Notes: a model not told the origin generated them from the sequence alone. A stretch of 64,000 nucleotides of DNA from Pseudomonadales bacterium (GCA_012103505.1 WLWP01000001.1:124001-188000); one strand, 5' to 3'; positions 52,019 to 61,043 are shown, numbered from the stretch's first letter. A program made the numbers and translations.

Positions 52019-53059
52019 ATGAAAGGGTTTATCGTGTTTCTTGCGGCATGTTTGTTTACGCCGACGGTGTTAGGGGGTTCTGTGTCAGTAATAGTTTCGC
52101 GGATGGGTGATGGTCCGATCATCCATCCTGGTCTTAGCGCCAGTATTGGAGAGAACATTCAAGGTCCTTCCCTCATCCGAGCGCCCGAGTGGGTAGCAAA
52201 CCCCTTAGGCCGCTATTATCTCTATTTCGCTGACCACAAAGGTTCGTATTTACGCCTCGCGTATGCAGATGACCTAGACGGTCCTTGGCAAATTCATGAA
52301 CCGGGTAGTTTGCAGCTCAATGAGACACCTTTTTTACAAACGGCGCCTCAGCTCACAGACGCACAAGTAGCGGAAGTAGAAGCAAATTTCAAAGCGCGTG
52401 GAGCCCGTATTTCCCATGATGTTGTCAGCGAAGTAACCGCGCCACATATCGCCTCTCCAGACGTGCACGTAGATCACGAGAACCAGCGGGTGATCATGTA
52501 CTACCACGGTCTCGAAGGCGTTGGGCACCAAGTCACGAGAGTTGCAGTTTCCAAAGATGGCGTAGCGTACACATCGAATTCAGAGATCTTAGGCCGGACT
52601 TATTGGCGATCATTCCAACATGACGGACACTACTACGGACTCGCGATGCCCGGGCAGGTTTACCGATCGGCAGAACCTCTGACGGGATACGAGAAAGGAC
52701 CACTCCTTTTCAACCCTAACATGAGGCACAACGCACTTTTGGTTCGTGACAAGACGCTGCACGTTTTCTGGACACAGGTTGGGGATATTCCAGAGCACGT
52801 AAAGCACTCGACGATCGATCTTGGCGAAGATTGGCAGAGCTGGAAGGTTGAAGGTGACGTCGAAGTGTTGCGACCGGAAAAGTCGTGGGAAGGGGCGGAT
52901 GCGCCGCTGGAACCGTCCGTGCGAAGCACCGCATACGGCGTCGTCAATCAACTCCGCGATCCGGCCATATTTGTCGATACGGGCGGGGAGGTCTATCTAC
53001 TTTATGCGATCGGTGGTGAAGCAGGCATTGCCATCGCTCGCGTCGAATTCGAACCTTAG
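52019..53059 (+). CDS. Secreted beta-propeller protein, GH43/GH130-like
   Basis: A 346-residue exported protein. Signal peptide MKGFIVFLAACLFTPTVLGG, then repeated propeller-like strands (GRYYLYFADHKGSYLRLAYADDLDGPW, RVIMYYHGLEGVGHQVTRVAVSKDG, HVFWTQVGDIPEHVKHSTIDLG, VYLLYAIGGEAGIAIA) of the five-blade glycosidase superfamily. The acid residues cannot be assigned reliably, so catalysis is uncertain. The ATG has GAGG upstream. Its 3' end overlaps the opposing MFS gene by 4 bp. Confidence 0.7.
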   Translation: MKGFIVFLAACLFTPTVLGGSVSVIVSRMGDGPIIHPGLSASIGENIQGPSLIRAPEWVANPLGRYYLYFADHKGSYLRLAYADDLDGPWQIHEPGSLQLNETPFLQTAPQLTDAQVAEVEANFKARGARISHDVVSEVTAPHIASPDVHVDHENQRVIMYYHGLEGVGHQVTRVAVSKDGVAYTSNSEILGRTYWRSFQHDGHYYGLAMPGQVYRSAEPLTGYEKGPLLFNPNMRHNALLVRDKTLHVFWTQVGDIPEHVKHSTIDLGEDWQSWKVEGDVEVLRPEKSWEGADAPLEPSVRSTAYGVVNQLRDPAIFVDTGGEVYLLYAIGGEAGIAIARVEFEP

Positions 53060-54351
53060 GTAGCGGCCACTGCCTCTGGGTGCTTTGGTGGCTTTGCGAG
53101 CCAAAAGCAAATGCTGCCTGACAAGGAGAGGCAGGCCATGATCGTGAAGGCGAGCTCATAGTTACCGTATTGGTCGAACATCCAACCGCAAAAAATTGGT
53201 CCCGTAGTCATACCAATCATGACGATTAGGCTTGAGATACCCATGATGGTGCCGAACGACTTCGGTCCGAAGTAGTCTGCGCGAAGAGCGACCATCATTG
53301 GTCCGCGCACACCCCAGCCCAAGCCGTGGCCGAGAACGAAGACGAGTAACCACCACATATTTGTTGCGTAGGTGACTGCCATCAGGCCGATGAAGTGACC
53401 GATCATACAGACTACGCAGAGCAGCCGTTTGTCGAATCGGTCACCGAGATATCCGCCAAGAAAGAGACCGATAAGCTGGGTGCCAGTCATCAAGCCAAAG
53501 ACGTAACTTGCGTTGATGAGGCTGTAATCGAGGCTTTTCGTGAGATGCGGGATAAGGTGCATTAACAGCGACGACACGGTGAGGAGGCTTAAGCCATGTC
53601 CGGCAGAAATTAGCCAGAAAGAAGGCGCACGGGAGGCTTCTTGCCACGTAAAACTGTATTGCTCGGGACGCGGTTCTTCATCGTCGGACGTCGGTTGGTG
53701 TGGGATACCGTCCATGACTTCGCCGATTTCTTCTGGCTTGTGGCGAATGAGCTGAACCAGAGGCAAGGCGATCACCATGATGGCGATGCCTGAGACGACA
53801 GCCATTGTTCGCCAGCCGAATTCTTGCAACCCCAAAGTCACTAACGGCACGCTTAAGCCGCCCAGTGAGAAACCTGCTTGTGACCAGGCAACCGCTTTGG
53901 ATCGGTGTTTGTCAAACCAATGTACGATCGACACCATGAGCGTTGCCCAGCCGCCGAGACTTGAACCAAGCGCGATCAGAATGAATGCGATGAAGTAGGT
54001 GACCAACGAATCGACAGCAGCGAACAGAAAAAAACCGATACTGAAAATGATCGTGCCGATGGTGAGGATTAATCGAGGTCCGTATTTGTCGACAAGCCAA
54101 CCTTGCAGCGGACCCAACAAACCACTTTCCAGGCGAGTAAGCGCAAACGCTAACGAAATCATGGACATGGACCAGCCAAAGTCTTCTTGCAACAGAAGCG
54201 CGTACGCGCCGTAGCTGTGCATCCACGTCATTGCCGCGAGCCACTGTATCCCAGTGGCAGCAAACACAATGTACCAGCCGAAGAAGACCTTGCCACGAGG
54301 ACGAAACAAGGCATTCATCCGTGGCTTCAAATTAGAGAGACTCTGAAGCAT
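53056..54351 (-). CDS. MFS transporter, monocarboxylate-transporter-like
   Basis: A 431-residue, 12-helix transporter, paralogous in style to the MFS gene 4 kb away: RPRGKVFFGWYIVFAATGIQWLAAMTWMHSYGAY at the start, the signature RLESGLLGPLQGWLVDKYGPRLILTIG, and a long cytoplasmic loop (IGEVMDGIPHQPTSDDEEPRPEQ) joining halves. The ATG is chosen over an upstream TTG; a later ATG (MNALFRP) is also possible. It is divergent from the LLM oxidoreductase. Substrate unknown; a small organic acid is the family norm. Confidence 0.87.
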   Translation of the reverse strand: MLQSLSNLKPRMNALFRPRGKVFFGWYIVFAATGIQWLAAMTWMHSYGAYALLLQEDFGWSMSMISLAFALTRLESGLLGPLQGWLVDKYGPRLILTIGTIIFSIGFFLFAAVDSLVTYFIAFILIALGSSLGGWATLMVSIVHWFDKHRSKAVAWSQAGFSLGGLSVPLVTLGLQEFGWRTMAVVSGIAIMVIALPLVQLIRHKPEEIGEVMDGIPHQPTSDDEEPRPEQYSFTWQEASRAPSFWLISAGHGLSLLTVSSLLMHLIPHLTKSLDYSLINASYVFGLMTGTQLIGLFLGGYLGDRFDKRLLCVVCMIGHFIGLMAVTYATNMWWLLVFVLGHGLGWGVRGPMMVALRADYFGPKSFGTIMGISSLIVMIGMTTGPIFCGWMFDQYGNYELAFTIMACLSLSGSICFWLAKPPKHPEAVAAT

Positions 54352-54420
54352 CGGGGCATCATACGTGAATGTCGAACCCAAGCTGATATATTTGTGTGAT
54401 TGGATGTTAAGGATGGTCAG

Positions 54421-55455
54421 TTGAGAGCAGAGACACTATTGCCGTTGGGAAAGCTAGACCCGGGTTTGCGCGCACCCGATATGCCACTCGATATTTCAGC
54501 TGTAGAGTCCGAAGCCCGGATCGCCGATCAAGCCGGTTATCACGCAATTCTAATGGAAGAGACGAAGGACGATCCGTTCCAAGTTCTCGCACTGGCAGCG
54601 CGCGCAACGGAACGTGTTCACGTAGGCACTTCTGTCGCAATAGCATTTGCTCGCAGCCCTTATGTCACTGCCCAAGCGGCGTGGACAGCCCAAAAAATCA
54701 GCGGCGGTCGGTTTGAGCTAGGGCTCGGTTCTCAGGTACGCGGACACATTCGTCGCAGGTTTGGCATGGATTGGCACGCGGCGGGTCCGTGGATGCGTGA
54801 CTACGTACGAGCGGTAAAAGCGATTTGGCAAAGTTGGCAGACCGAGACTGATCTTGCGTTCGAATCTGAGCGCTACAACCTCAACTTGAATGTGCCTCTC
54901 TTCGTGCCGGCGCCGATCGAGCATCCTAGAATTCCGATCCAAGTAGCGGCTGTGAATCCATACATGGCAAGTGTTGCCGCGGAAGTGGCGGAAGGCGTCC
55001 GCCTCCATCCGGTGTGTAGTCCACGCTACATCAGCGAGGTCATCCTGCCTGCGATTGAGCCGCATCGTTCGGTTGGGTTTGAAGTTTGTTTGAAACCGTT
55101 GATTGCGACCGCGCCAACAGAGGAGCTATTGGCCAAACGTGTGCTGATAGCTAAACAGAGACTAGCTTTCTATATGTCCACGCCAGCTTACGCCGGGGCG
55201 TTTGCGGTCTTTGGTATGGAGCGTCTCTGCCAGGAGATGGCGGAATTGTCCAAGATTCAAAATTGGGATGCACTTGAGGAAAGGGTGGACGACGAAGTAC
55301 TCAATACGTGCGTAATTATCGCTCTTTACGACGACTTGGCTGCTACGATAAAGGATAGGTACGGCGAACTGATAGAGAGGATCGAAGTGAGCTTGCCTGT
55401 TACTACCCTCGAGGATCAGGAACAATTGAGTGACGTCATCAAATCCATTAACTGA
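54421..55455 (+). CDS. LLM-class flavin-dependent oxidoreductase
   Basis: A 344-residue bacterial luciferase-like oxidoreductase, probably F420- or FMN-dependent. The start TTG is preferred because TAAGGA lies about 7 bp upstream and gives ...LLPLGKLDPGLRAPD, a family-type N-terminus; another TTG 21 bp earlier lacks a ribosome-binding site. Core segments: EARIADQAGYHAILMEETKDDPFQVLALAARATERVHVGTSVAIAFARSP and GRFELGLGSQVRGHIRRRFG. Such enzymes act in terpenoid, steroid or xenobiotic oxidation. The patatin gene begins inside its 3' end. Confidence 0.85.
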   Translation: MRAETLLPLGKLDPGLRAPDMPLDISAVESEARIADQAGYHAILMEETKDDPFQVLALAARATERVHVGTSVAIAFARSPYVTAQAAWTAQKISGGRFELGLGSQVRGHIRRRFGMDWHAAGPWMRDYVRAVKAIWQSWQTETDLAFESERYNLNLNVPLFVPAPIEHPRIPIQVAAVNPYMASVAAEVAEGVRLHPVCSPRYISEVILPAIEPHRSVGFEVCLKPLIATAPTEELLAKRVLIAKQRLAFYMSTPAYAGAFAVFGMERLCQEMAELSKIQNWDALEERVDDEVLNTCVIIALYDDLAATIKDRYGELIERIEVSLPVTTLEDQEQLSDVIKSIN

Positions 55456-56608
55456 GCAACAAGAGAAACATGCGCTCGTGTTGAGTGGTGGTGGCGCGCG
55501 GGCGGCATACCAGATTGGCGCGTTGCGCCATATCGCCAAGACGATTCCAGAGTATCGTCCGCAGATATTGACTGGTGTTTCAGCCGGTGCCATCAACGCG
55601 GTTTACTTAGCTTCCAGTCAAAAGTCTTGGCAAGAGTCCGTGGCTGGTTTGGCAGAACTGTGGTTATCGCTTGAGACCAATCGGGTTTATCACACTGATA
55701 TCGGCAACATATTGAAACGCGCCATGGTCTGGACGCTGCGGATCATTAGTGCGGGTCGGCTTGGTCGTGCTGATGTGCATGGCATGGTGGATAACTCGCC
55801 GCTGCGTGCTTTTTTGGGCGCGCACTTGCCACTCGATGGACAGCGAATCAGTGGCATACCCGAAAATATCGAAGCAGGTCTTTTAGATTCCTTGGCGATC
55901 ATCACCACGAGCTATGGATCTGGTCGCTCTCAGGCTTGGATTGAGTCGAAAAATCAAGATGCTTGGACTGGTAGTCAGCTGCGAGCACGTCTATCCGAAC
56001 TGACGCTCGATCATGTTATGGCGTCATCAGCTCTACCGATCTTTTTTCCCGCGGTACGTCTAAACAAGGCTTGGCACGGTGATGGTGGGATAAGATTAAC
56101 GGCGCCGCTTTCACCCGCTTTGCATTTAGGCGCGACGAGAATATTAGCTGTTTCACCGCGATCAACCCCGGTCAATGTACTTCCCGAGGACCTCCGTACG
56201 GCGTACCCGTCGCCTGCGCAGATTGTCAGTACGATGATGAATGCTGTGTTCCTTGACTTGTTAGATTACGATGCAATTCAGATGAACCGAATCAATCGAC
56301 TCGTGGAGAAAATTCCAGAAGATGAGCGTGGCTCCTTTCGCCAGGTCGACGTCATGGTTCTAAGACCACGGGAAGACCTCGGCGTGTTAGCGCGAGAGCA
56401 TGAGATAGAGTTGCCGAGATCTTTTCGCTTCTTCGAGCGAGGCTTAGATAATCGTACTGAACCGAGTTCTGACGCCCTGAGTATGGTGATGTTCGAGCCA
56501 GAATATCTTAGTCTGCTAATTCGTTTAGGTGAAGAAGATGCCGCTGCACGACATGACGAGATTGAGTCTTTTATCCGCGGTGGCGCTTGCGCGTTGCCGC
56601 CTGTTTAG
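55430..56608 (+). CDS. Patatin-like phospholipase family protein
   Basis: A 392-residue protein. Motifs: oxyanion LSGGGARAAYQIGALR (18-33), nucleophile GVSAGA with Ser51 (49-54), and the catalytic Asp218 in the HGDGG loop. The start is GTG with AGGAA upstream and overlaps the LLM gene by 26 bp, so translation is probably coupled. It should hydrolyse phospholipid or other acyl esters; no secretion signal is visible, so it is cytosolic or membrane-associated. The pairing with an oxidoreductase could reflect processing of a lipid-like substrate. Confidence 0.88.
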   Translation: MTSSNPLTEQQEKHALVLSGGGARAAYQIGALRHIAKTIPEYRPQILTGVSAGAINAVYLASSQKSWQESVAGLAELWLSLETNRVYHTDIGNILKRAMVWTLRIISAGRLGRADVHGMVDNSPLRAFLGAHLPLDGQRISGIPENIEAGLLDSLAIITTSYGSGRSQAWIESKNQDAWTGSQLRARLSELTLDHVMASSALPIFFPAVRLNKAWHGDGGIRLTAPLSPALHLGATRILAVSPRSTPVNVLPEDLRTAYPSPAQIVSTMMNAVFLDLLDYDAIQMNRINRLVEKIPEDERGSFRQVDVMVLRPREDLGVLAREHEIELPRSFRFFERGLDNRTEPSSDALSMVMFEPEYLSLLIRLGEEDAAARHDEIESFIRGGACALPPV

Positions 56609-56614
56609 GTGATA

Positions 56615-56646
56615 TCGTCCCTCTAGTCGAAATTGTCCCTTTAGTC
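56615..56646. repeat. 18-bp imperfect tandem repeat
   Basis: TCGTCCCTCTAGTC and TTGTCCCTTTAGTC are spaced 18 bp apart (2 mismatches in 14) in the short gap between two convergent genes. Confidence 0.65.
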
Positions 56647-56653
56647 ATACCGC

Positions 56654-57838
56654 TTAGTCGATTCCCAGGCAGTTGGCGTAGTAGGTGACGGTGCCAGCCC
56701 AGTCCGTAAATATGCCTTCGATACCAACTTCCTGCTGTAGGACGTGCAATAGAGCCAGCGAGTCACCTTCAGTCTGAATCGCTGTTCGACTGGTAGCGTA
56801 TAGCCAATTGTTAGGCTCGGTCGCCACACCCGACTCGAAAGTCCAGGTGATGAGTTTAAAGCCAGCTTGTTTTGCCAGCCTGGCATAAACCGAAGGAACC
56901 ACCCGTCCATCTTCGTTAGTGTGTAATAACATTGGCATGGGTGGTGCCAGGATCCGCAGACCCTGATCGTAGAGCGCCTGCATACTTTCTATGCTTGGAG
57001 AAAAGTTCCTATCTCGTCCACGCGGATCGAGGAAGACCACTTGGTCTGCGATCTCTGGGTAGCTCTTGATCCAATAGAGAACATCATCGAGGCTGAATGA
57101 CTGCGGGTAGATTCGATCTGGCGGGATCTCCGCATCGTAGAAAGCCTGGATCATTCGATCTGCATAAGCTTGCTGGGACATACCGTTATGCGGCATGGGT
57201 ACCATCGGGGCTTTGAGTTCCGGTACATGTTTCGCACCAAGCGCCTCAATGTAAGTGATGTTCTCCGACAGAGTCTGCAGCGTGCCACATTGGACTGGGT
57301 GTGCGTATACTCTGGGGGTTGGGTTGCGCAAATATTCTGTAATGTCGTTCGCGCGCTTGTTCACATGATCCGGTCTTCCACAGAGCGATTGAAAGTCTTG
57401 GAGTGAGATGTCGCTGGTACAGCAAGAAGCGTCGGCGTCTGAGCCACTTGAGGCAGGAGTAAAGGGAGTACGACACTTTTGCGCTAGTGGTGTGGCTAGG
57501 ATATTGGTAGTGCGGTGCAAGTCACACTGGGAGTGACGGCACACCAACGTACCATCTTGAGTAAAAGTTACGTCACATTCGATGAATCCGGCACCCATAT
57601 CGGCGGCGGCCTTGTAACCCTGTGCAGTGTGCTCAGGGTAACCGAGAGGTGCGCCTCGGTGAGCGATGACAAAATCCGTTTGATGAAAGGGTCCCGCACT
57701 GCAGGCAGAAAGCTTTTCTTTTAGAGCTTCGTCCGTGAGACTGGCTATCAGAAAAGCAGGTCGTTCTCCGACGTCGATTGCTTGGCAACCGAAGAAGAAT
57801 ACTGAGAAACCGAGGACTAAAGTGGGCGTTAGTTGCAT
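56654..57838 (-). CDS. Glycerophosphodiester phosphodiesterase family lipoprotein
   Basis: A 394-residue protein. The start has a lipoprotein-type signal FSVFFFGC with Cys18 (a Phe at -3 makes the lipobox non-ideal). The GDPD core begins FVIAHRGAPLGYPEHTAQGYKAAADMGAGFIECDVTFTQDG with the catalytic His-Arg and the Glu/Asp metal site, and HSQCDLHRTT follows. It has more Cys than typical (e.g. DASCCTSD), so disulfides are likely in the periplasm. It hydrolyses glycerophosphodiesters to glycerol-3-phosphate. Its start is only 15 bp from the divergent glycosyltransferase-like start. Confidence 0.9.
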   Translation of the reverse strand: MQLTPTLVLGFSVFFFGCQAIDVGERPAFLIASLTDEALKEKLSACSAGPFHQTDFVIAHRGAPLGYPEHTAQGYKAAADMGAGFIECDVTFTQDGTLVCRHSQCDLHRTTNILATPLAQKCRTPFTPASSGSDADASCCTSDISLQDFQSLCGRPDHVNKRANDITEYLRNPTPRVYAHPVQCGTLQTLSENITYIEALGAKHVPELKAPMVPMPHNGMSQQAYADRMIQAFYDAEIPPDRIYPQSFSLDDVLYWIKSYPEIADQVVFLDPRGRDRNFSPSIESMQALYDQGLRILAPPMPMLLHTNEDGRVVPSVYARLAKQAGFKLITWTFESGVATEPNNWLYATSRTAIQTEGDSLALLHVLQQEVGIEGIFTDWAGTVTYYANCLGID

Positions 57839-57853
57839 AAAGAGACTTGAAGA

Positions 57854-58588
57854 ATGACTCGGGTTTGTGTGTTGCAGAGTTTTAGAGACATCGATGTACC
57901 TGACTGGGTTTCACAATGTCTAAGCAGCGTTGAGAGTTGGGCAGACTATCATGACTTTGAATACAAGTACGTGGGAGATGTATTGCTCGACCGTGTACCC
58001 GAGTGGTACCGAGCAAAAGTTGGTAAAAAGATTCCGGTGGTTACAGATCTCGCGCGTCTCAAATGGATACATGAGGAGTTGGAATCTGGTGCGGCTGACA
58101 TCGCTTTGTGGCTAGATGCGGACACATTAATTTTTTCCCCAGAAACATTGCGGCCAATGTTGCCAGGAACCTGTTGTTTCGGGCGCGAGTACTGGCTACA
58201 AGAAAAGCCGGGGGGCAAACAAAAGATCTATCGAAATGTGCACAACGCCTACTGCGCATTCCGATCCGGCTGTGCGACGCTACCTTTTCTGATCAGTACC
58301 ATCGAGCAGATTGTTGGCAGAGTGGATCCAGACTTCGTTGCGCCGCAGTTAGTCGGTCCAAAACTGTTAACGAGTTTGCACAACACAGTCGGCTTCGACA
58401 TCGATGAAAGGTTTGGTGCGATTTCGCCTTCACTCGCTCGAATGTTAGTTTCTGGCATCGATGTTTCTCAAGTGTTAGGCGAGAGAGATCAATTGATTCA
58501 CGCCGCGAATCTGTCCAACTCGTTGGTGAATGAGATTGAACACCAACATCTTGTTAAAAGTTTGGTGTCCTTTGAAAATGGACTGTAG
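57854..58588 (+). CDS. Glycosyltransferase-like (GT-A fold) protein
   Basis: A 244-residue protein with a nucleotide-sugar type start and a DxD-like motif LWLDADTLIF (Asp88-Ala-Asp90), the metal site of GT-A glycosyltransferases. The surrounding segment LARLKWIHEELESGAADIALW is consistent with capsule- or glycan-related transferases. No membrane helix is seen. No sugar-synthesis genes are adjacent, so the acceptor is unknown. The ATG begins 15 bp from the divergent GDPD start; the two promoters must lie inside each other's coding sequence. Confidence 0.72.
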   Translation: MTRVCVLQSFRDIDVPDWVSQCLSSVESWADYHDFEYKYVGDVLLDRVPEWYRAKVGKKIPVVTDLARLKWIHEELESGAADIALWLDADTLIFSPETLRPMLPGTCCFGREYWLQEKPGGKQKIYRNVHNAYCAFRSGCATLPFLISTIEQIVGRVDPDFVAPQLVGPKLLTSLHNTVGFDIDERFGAISPSLARMLVSGIDVSQVLGERDQLIHAANLSNSLVNEIEHQHLVKSLVSFENGL

Positions 58589-58640
58589 GCGATTCGATGG
58601 TTATTCAGGGTAAGTGATAAAATTTAGCGTTACGAATTGA

Positions 58641-58694
58641 GACGAGCTTATGGAAACAGACGAGCTTATGGAGACAGACGAGCTTATGGAGACA
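58641..58694 (+). repeat. 18-bp tandem repeat, three copies, encoding METDEL units
   Basis: GACGAGCTTATGGAAACA occurs three times in a row (copies 2 and 3 are identical; copy 1 has one change). Each copy contains an in-frame ATG with GACGAG before it, so any of three starts may be used and copies add six residues each to the protein N-terminus. Confidence 0.9.
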
Positions 58695-59102
58695 ATAGTA
58701 CGACGTTATTTTGCGGAGGTACTCGATCTCGGAAACTCAGGCGTGGTCTCGGAACTCTTCACGGCGGATTGCAAAATACATCGTCCCGAGTTTGAGATTG
58801 AAGGGATTGCTAACTTCACTCGTTTCATTGCTGGGGTACCCAAAGCCTTTTCGAGCTTCGAGACCACGCTTCACGATCTATTTGGATCGGAAGATCGAGT
58901 CGCTGTGCGATTGACTCATCGCTGCACAGTGCGCGAAAACCTGCGCTCAAGGCTAGGTGTGTTCCCAGCCGCAAACCAGCCCGTGTCGTGGGACGCCATC
59001 GCGATCTTCAGATTCCAAGACGGTAGAATCTGTGAAGAATGGGTCAACCGAGACGAACTCGGCATGCTTATTAACGCCGGAGTGATGTCTACTTCCCAAT
59101 AG
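58650..59102 (+). CDS. SnoaL-like ester cyclase/polyketide cyclase-type protein
   Basis: A 150-residue NTF2-fold protein. The core starts at IVRRYFAEVLDLGNSGVVSELFTADCKIHRP and has the SnoaL-like FSSFETTLHDLFGSEDRVAVRLTHRCT and FRFQDGRICEEWVNRDELGMLINAG. The N-terminal METDELMETDEL is a low-value repeat, so the functional start may be the third ATG. These small barrels act as isomerases, cyclases or dehydratases. Position between a glycosyltransferase and the P450 region fits secondary or steroid metabolism. The first ATG is listed; no strong ribosome-binding site is visible. Confidence 0.75.
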   Translation: METDELMETDELMETIVRRYFAEVLDLGNSGVVSELFTADCKIHRPEFEIEGIANFTRFIAGVPKAFSSFETTLHDLFGSEDRVAVRLTHRCTVRENLRSRLGVFPAANQPVSWDAIAIFRFQDGRICEEWVNRDELGMLINAGVMSTSQ

Positions 59103-59132
59103 CCACAAAGATCACAAGACAGATCAGCTGGG

Positions 59133-59234
59133 CTAGACGGTGATCTTGCCCAGAGCTATACCTAAGAGTGTCAATCCGATTGACGACAATGATAGTACGG
59201 CGAGTGTCACACCTACGTTCATAGCAATTTCCAT
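59133..59234 (-). CDS. Small single-span membrane protein (33 residues)
   Basis: A short frame with GGAG about 8 bp before the ATG encodes a hydrophobic 33-residue peptide (EIAMNVGVTLAVLSLSSIGL plus TLLGIALGKITV). One membrane helix is expected with a lone Lys near the end. It lies alone in the gap before the GFA gene, on the opposite strand. Evidence is the ribosome-binding site and the clean membrane-helix composition; chance cannot be excluded. Confidence 0.45.
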   Translation of the reverse strand: MEIAMNVGVTLAVLSLSSIGLTLLGIALGKITV

Positions 59235-59389
59235 CAGAGCTTCTCCACTGAATGTGTGGCTCCGAAGTTACTGGTCCCAGAAGCACATGAGTACTAGGGG
59301 ATCCACGTAGTTGCTTTGTTAGCATCTCAGCCTTGACGGGAGTGCTCAATGTCGGAAAATCTCCCAACACTAAGGTAGCGGTGATTTAG

Positions 59390-59767
59390 ATGGCGGACGG
59401 CGAGCAGTTTGCGGGGGGGGGGTGTAGTTGCGGCGAGATACGTTATCGTGGTCTTTGCGCTCCAGATCAGGTCTTGGTATGTCACTGCCCAGACTGTCGG
59501 CGTTCGAGCGGTGCGCAATCTGTAGCTTGGTTGTTTATCTCTTCTGATAGTTTTGAGTTTACTCAGGGTGAACCGACCGAGTTCGCTTCATCGCCAGGCG
59601 TCATCAGAAAATTCTGTGGCACTTGTGGGACAACGCTGAGTTGGGAAGGAGATAAACAGCCCGGTCGAATTGACGTGACAGTTGGGAGTCTAGACTCCCC
59701 ACAAGACTATCCGCCAACCAAAGCCGTCTATCGCAAACATCGCCTCCCTTGGGCATCAGAAATATAG
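59390..59767 (+). CDS. GFA family protein (CENP-V/GFA zinc domain)
   Basis: A 125-residue GFA-type protein with the Cys set of the family: Cys12 and Cys14 (GGCSCGE), Cys31, Cys33 and Cys36 (CHCPDCRRSSGA), and Cys76 and Cys79 (RKFCGTCGTTLSW). These hold two zinc ions; the family takes its name from glutathione-dependent formaldehyde-activating enzyme, and most members have unknown substrates. A run of ten G encodes Gly9-Gly11, a slippage-prone tract. The ATG has only a distant TAAGG. Confidence 0.85.
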   Translation: MADGEQFAGGGCSCGEIRYRGLCAPDQVLVCHCPDCRRSSGAQSVAWLFISSDSFEFTQGEPTEFASSPGVIRKFCGTCGTTLSWEGDKQPGRIDVTVGSLDSPQDYPPTKAVYRKHRLPWASEI

Positions 59768-59866
59768 CTATCAGGCAGTACCCCAACCTGCTGATCCAAT
59801 TCAAGAAATTGACATTAAAGTTTCATTGTCACTAACTGGTCGTCCTAGAACCGCAGACTCTGAAAA

Positions 59867-61018
59867 ATGAATTTCCAAGATCTTGAATTTGCTGCCGATC
59901 CTTACCCGCTCTACGCCGAGTGGCGATCCGAGAAACCTATCTGGTGGGCTGAAGATGTGCAGGGGTGGGTACTGTCTCGCTACGAGGACGTCCGGGCGGT
60001 TCTGAAGGATCCAGCTGGTTTTTCGTCGGAAGTCGCTTCCGGTCGAACAGAGAACACGATGAGCTTGCCTTTGTTGCACGATGATCCACCGCGCCATACG
60101 TCTTTGCGCGCGATCGTCAATCGGTCGTTCACTTCGAGAGTAATGCGGGAGATCGAGCCGGATCTCGAACTTGTTGTAGAGCAGCTACTTGATGATATCG
60201 ATGCTGGGCAACCGGTGGATATCGCGGAGGCGCTGACCATACCGCTACCTGTTGCGTTGATTGCGCGCTTTATGGGTATTCCCTTCGAACGTAAGGATGA
60301 TTTCAAACGTTGGTCAGACAGTTTGACTGCCACGGGTACTGCTAAAACTATGGCGGAGCGAATGCCGGATATTCTGGAGATGATGGAATTCTTCCGAGAT
60401 GAGATTCCAAAACGCCGAGCCAAGCCAGGAGATGATCTGATCAGCAAAGTCGTCGCAGCAGAAGTTGAGGGCGAGATGCTGACCGAGGAAACCGTCGTTG
60501 GCTATTGTCAGTTGCTGTTGATCGCTGGTAATGAAACCACAACCAATCTCCTGAGCAATCTGCTTCACTACATTGCAGATCACCCAGGGCTTTGGGAGAC
60601 ACTTCGTGCAGACACAAGCAAGATTGAAGCTGCGATCGAGGAGACGCTGCGCTTCGATCCGCCGGTCCACTGGATTAGTCGTGTAGCGTTACAGGACGCT
60701 GAGTTTCACGGCCAACAAGTTGCCAAAGGCGAAGCCGTTTTTACGGTGCTTGGCGCCGCCAATCGTGACCCCGAGCACTATGATGATCCCGATATCTTTC
60801 GCCTGGACCGACCACGCAGTGATCATCACACCTTTGGTCACGGTATTCACTTTTGCATCGGTGCACCGCTTGCGCGCATGGAAGCACGTCATGCGCTGCA
60901 AGGTATGTTAAAGCGGTTTGCCGGAGTAGGACATGTGATGGATGCAGTGAATGAGCGAACGCACTCATCGATGTTGCGTGGCTATCATCATCTTTGGCTA
61001 CGGTTGGAGTCAAAGTAA
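59867..61018 (+). CDS. Cytochrome P450
   Basis: A 383-residue bacterial class I P450. The I-helix oxygen motif is AGNETTT (220-226), the ExxR is Glu259-Arg262 (EETLR), and the heme ligand is Cys330 in FGHGIHFCIGAPLAR. It needs a ferredoxin and reductase, which are not in the window. Resemblance is to CYP107/CYP125-like soluble enzymes of steroid, terpene or polyketide metabolism, without certainty. The ATG is preceded only by AAAA, a weak ribosome-binding context. The next gene is a SnoaL-like frame 60 bp downstream. Confidence 0.93.
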   Translation: MNFQDLEFAADPYPLYAEWRSEKPIWWAEDVQGWVLSRYEDVRAVLKDPAGFSSEVASGRTENTMSLPLLHDDPPRHTSLRAIVNRSFTSRVMREIEPDLELVVEQLLDDIDAGQPVDIAEALTIPLPVALIARFMGIPFERKDDFKRWSDSLTATGTAKTMAERMPDILEMMEFFRDEIPKRRAKPGDDLISKVVAAEVEGEMLTEETVVGYCQLLLIAGNETTTNLLSNLLHYIADHPGLWETLRADTSKIEAAIEETLRFDPPVHWISRVALQDAEFHGQQVAKGEAVFTVLGAANRDPEHYDDPDIFRLDRPRSDHHTFGHGIHFCIGAPLARMEARHALQGMLKRFAGVGHVMDAVNERTHSSMLRGYHHLWLRLESK

Positions 61019-61043
61019 GACCGCGGCTACAGGTCGAGATAGA

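Noticed and set aside
54400..54420. Upstream TTG for the LLM oxidoreductase
   Set aside because: No ribosome-binding site precedes it, while the next TTG has TAAGGA at proper spacing.
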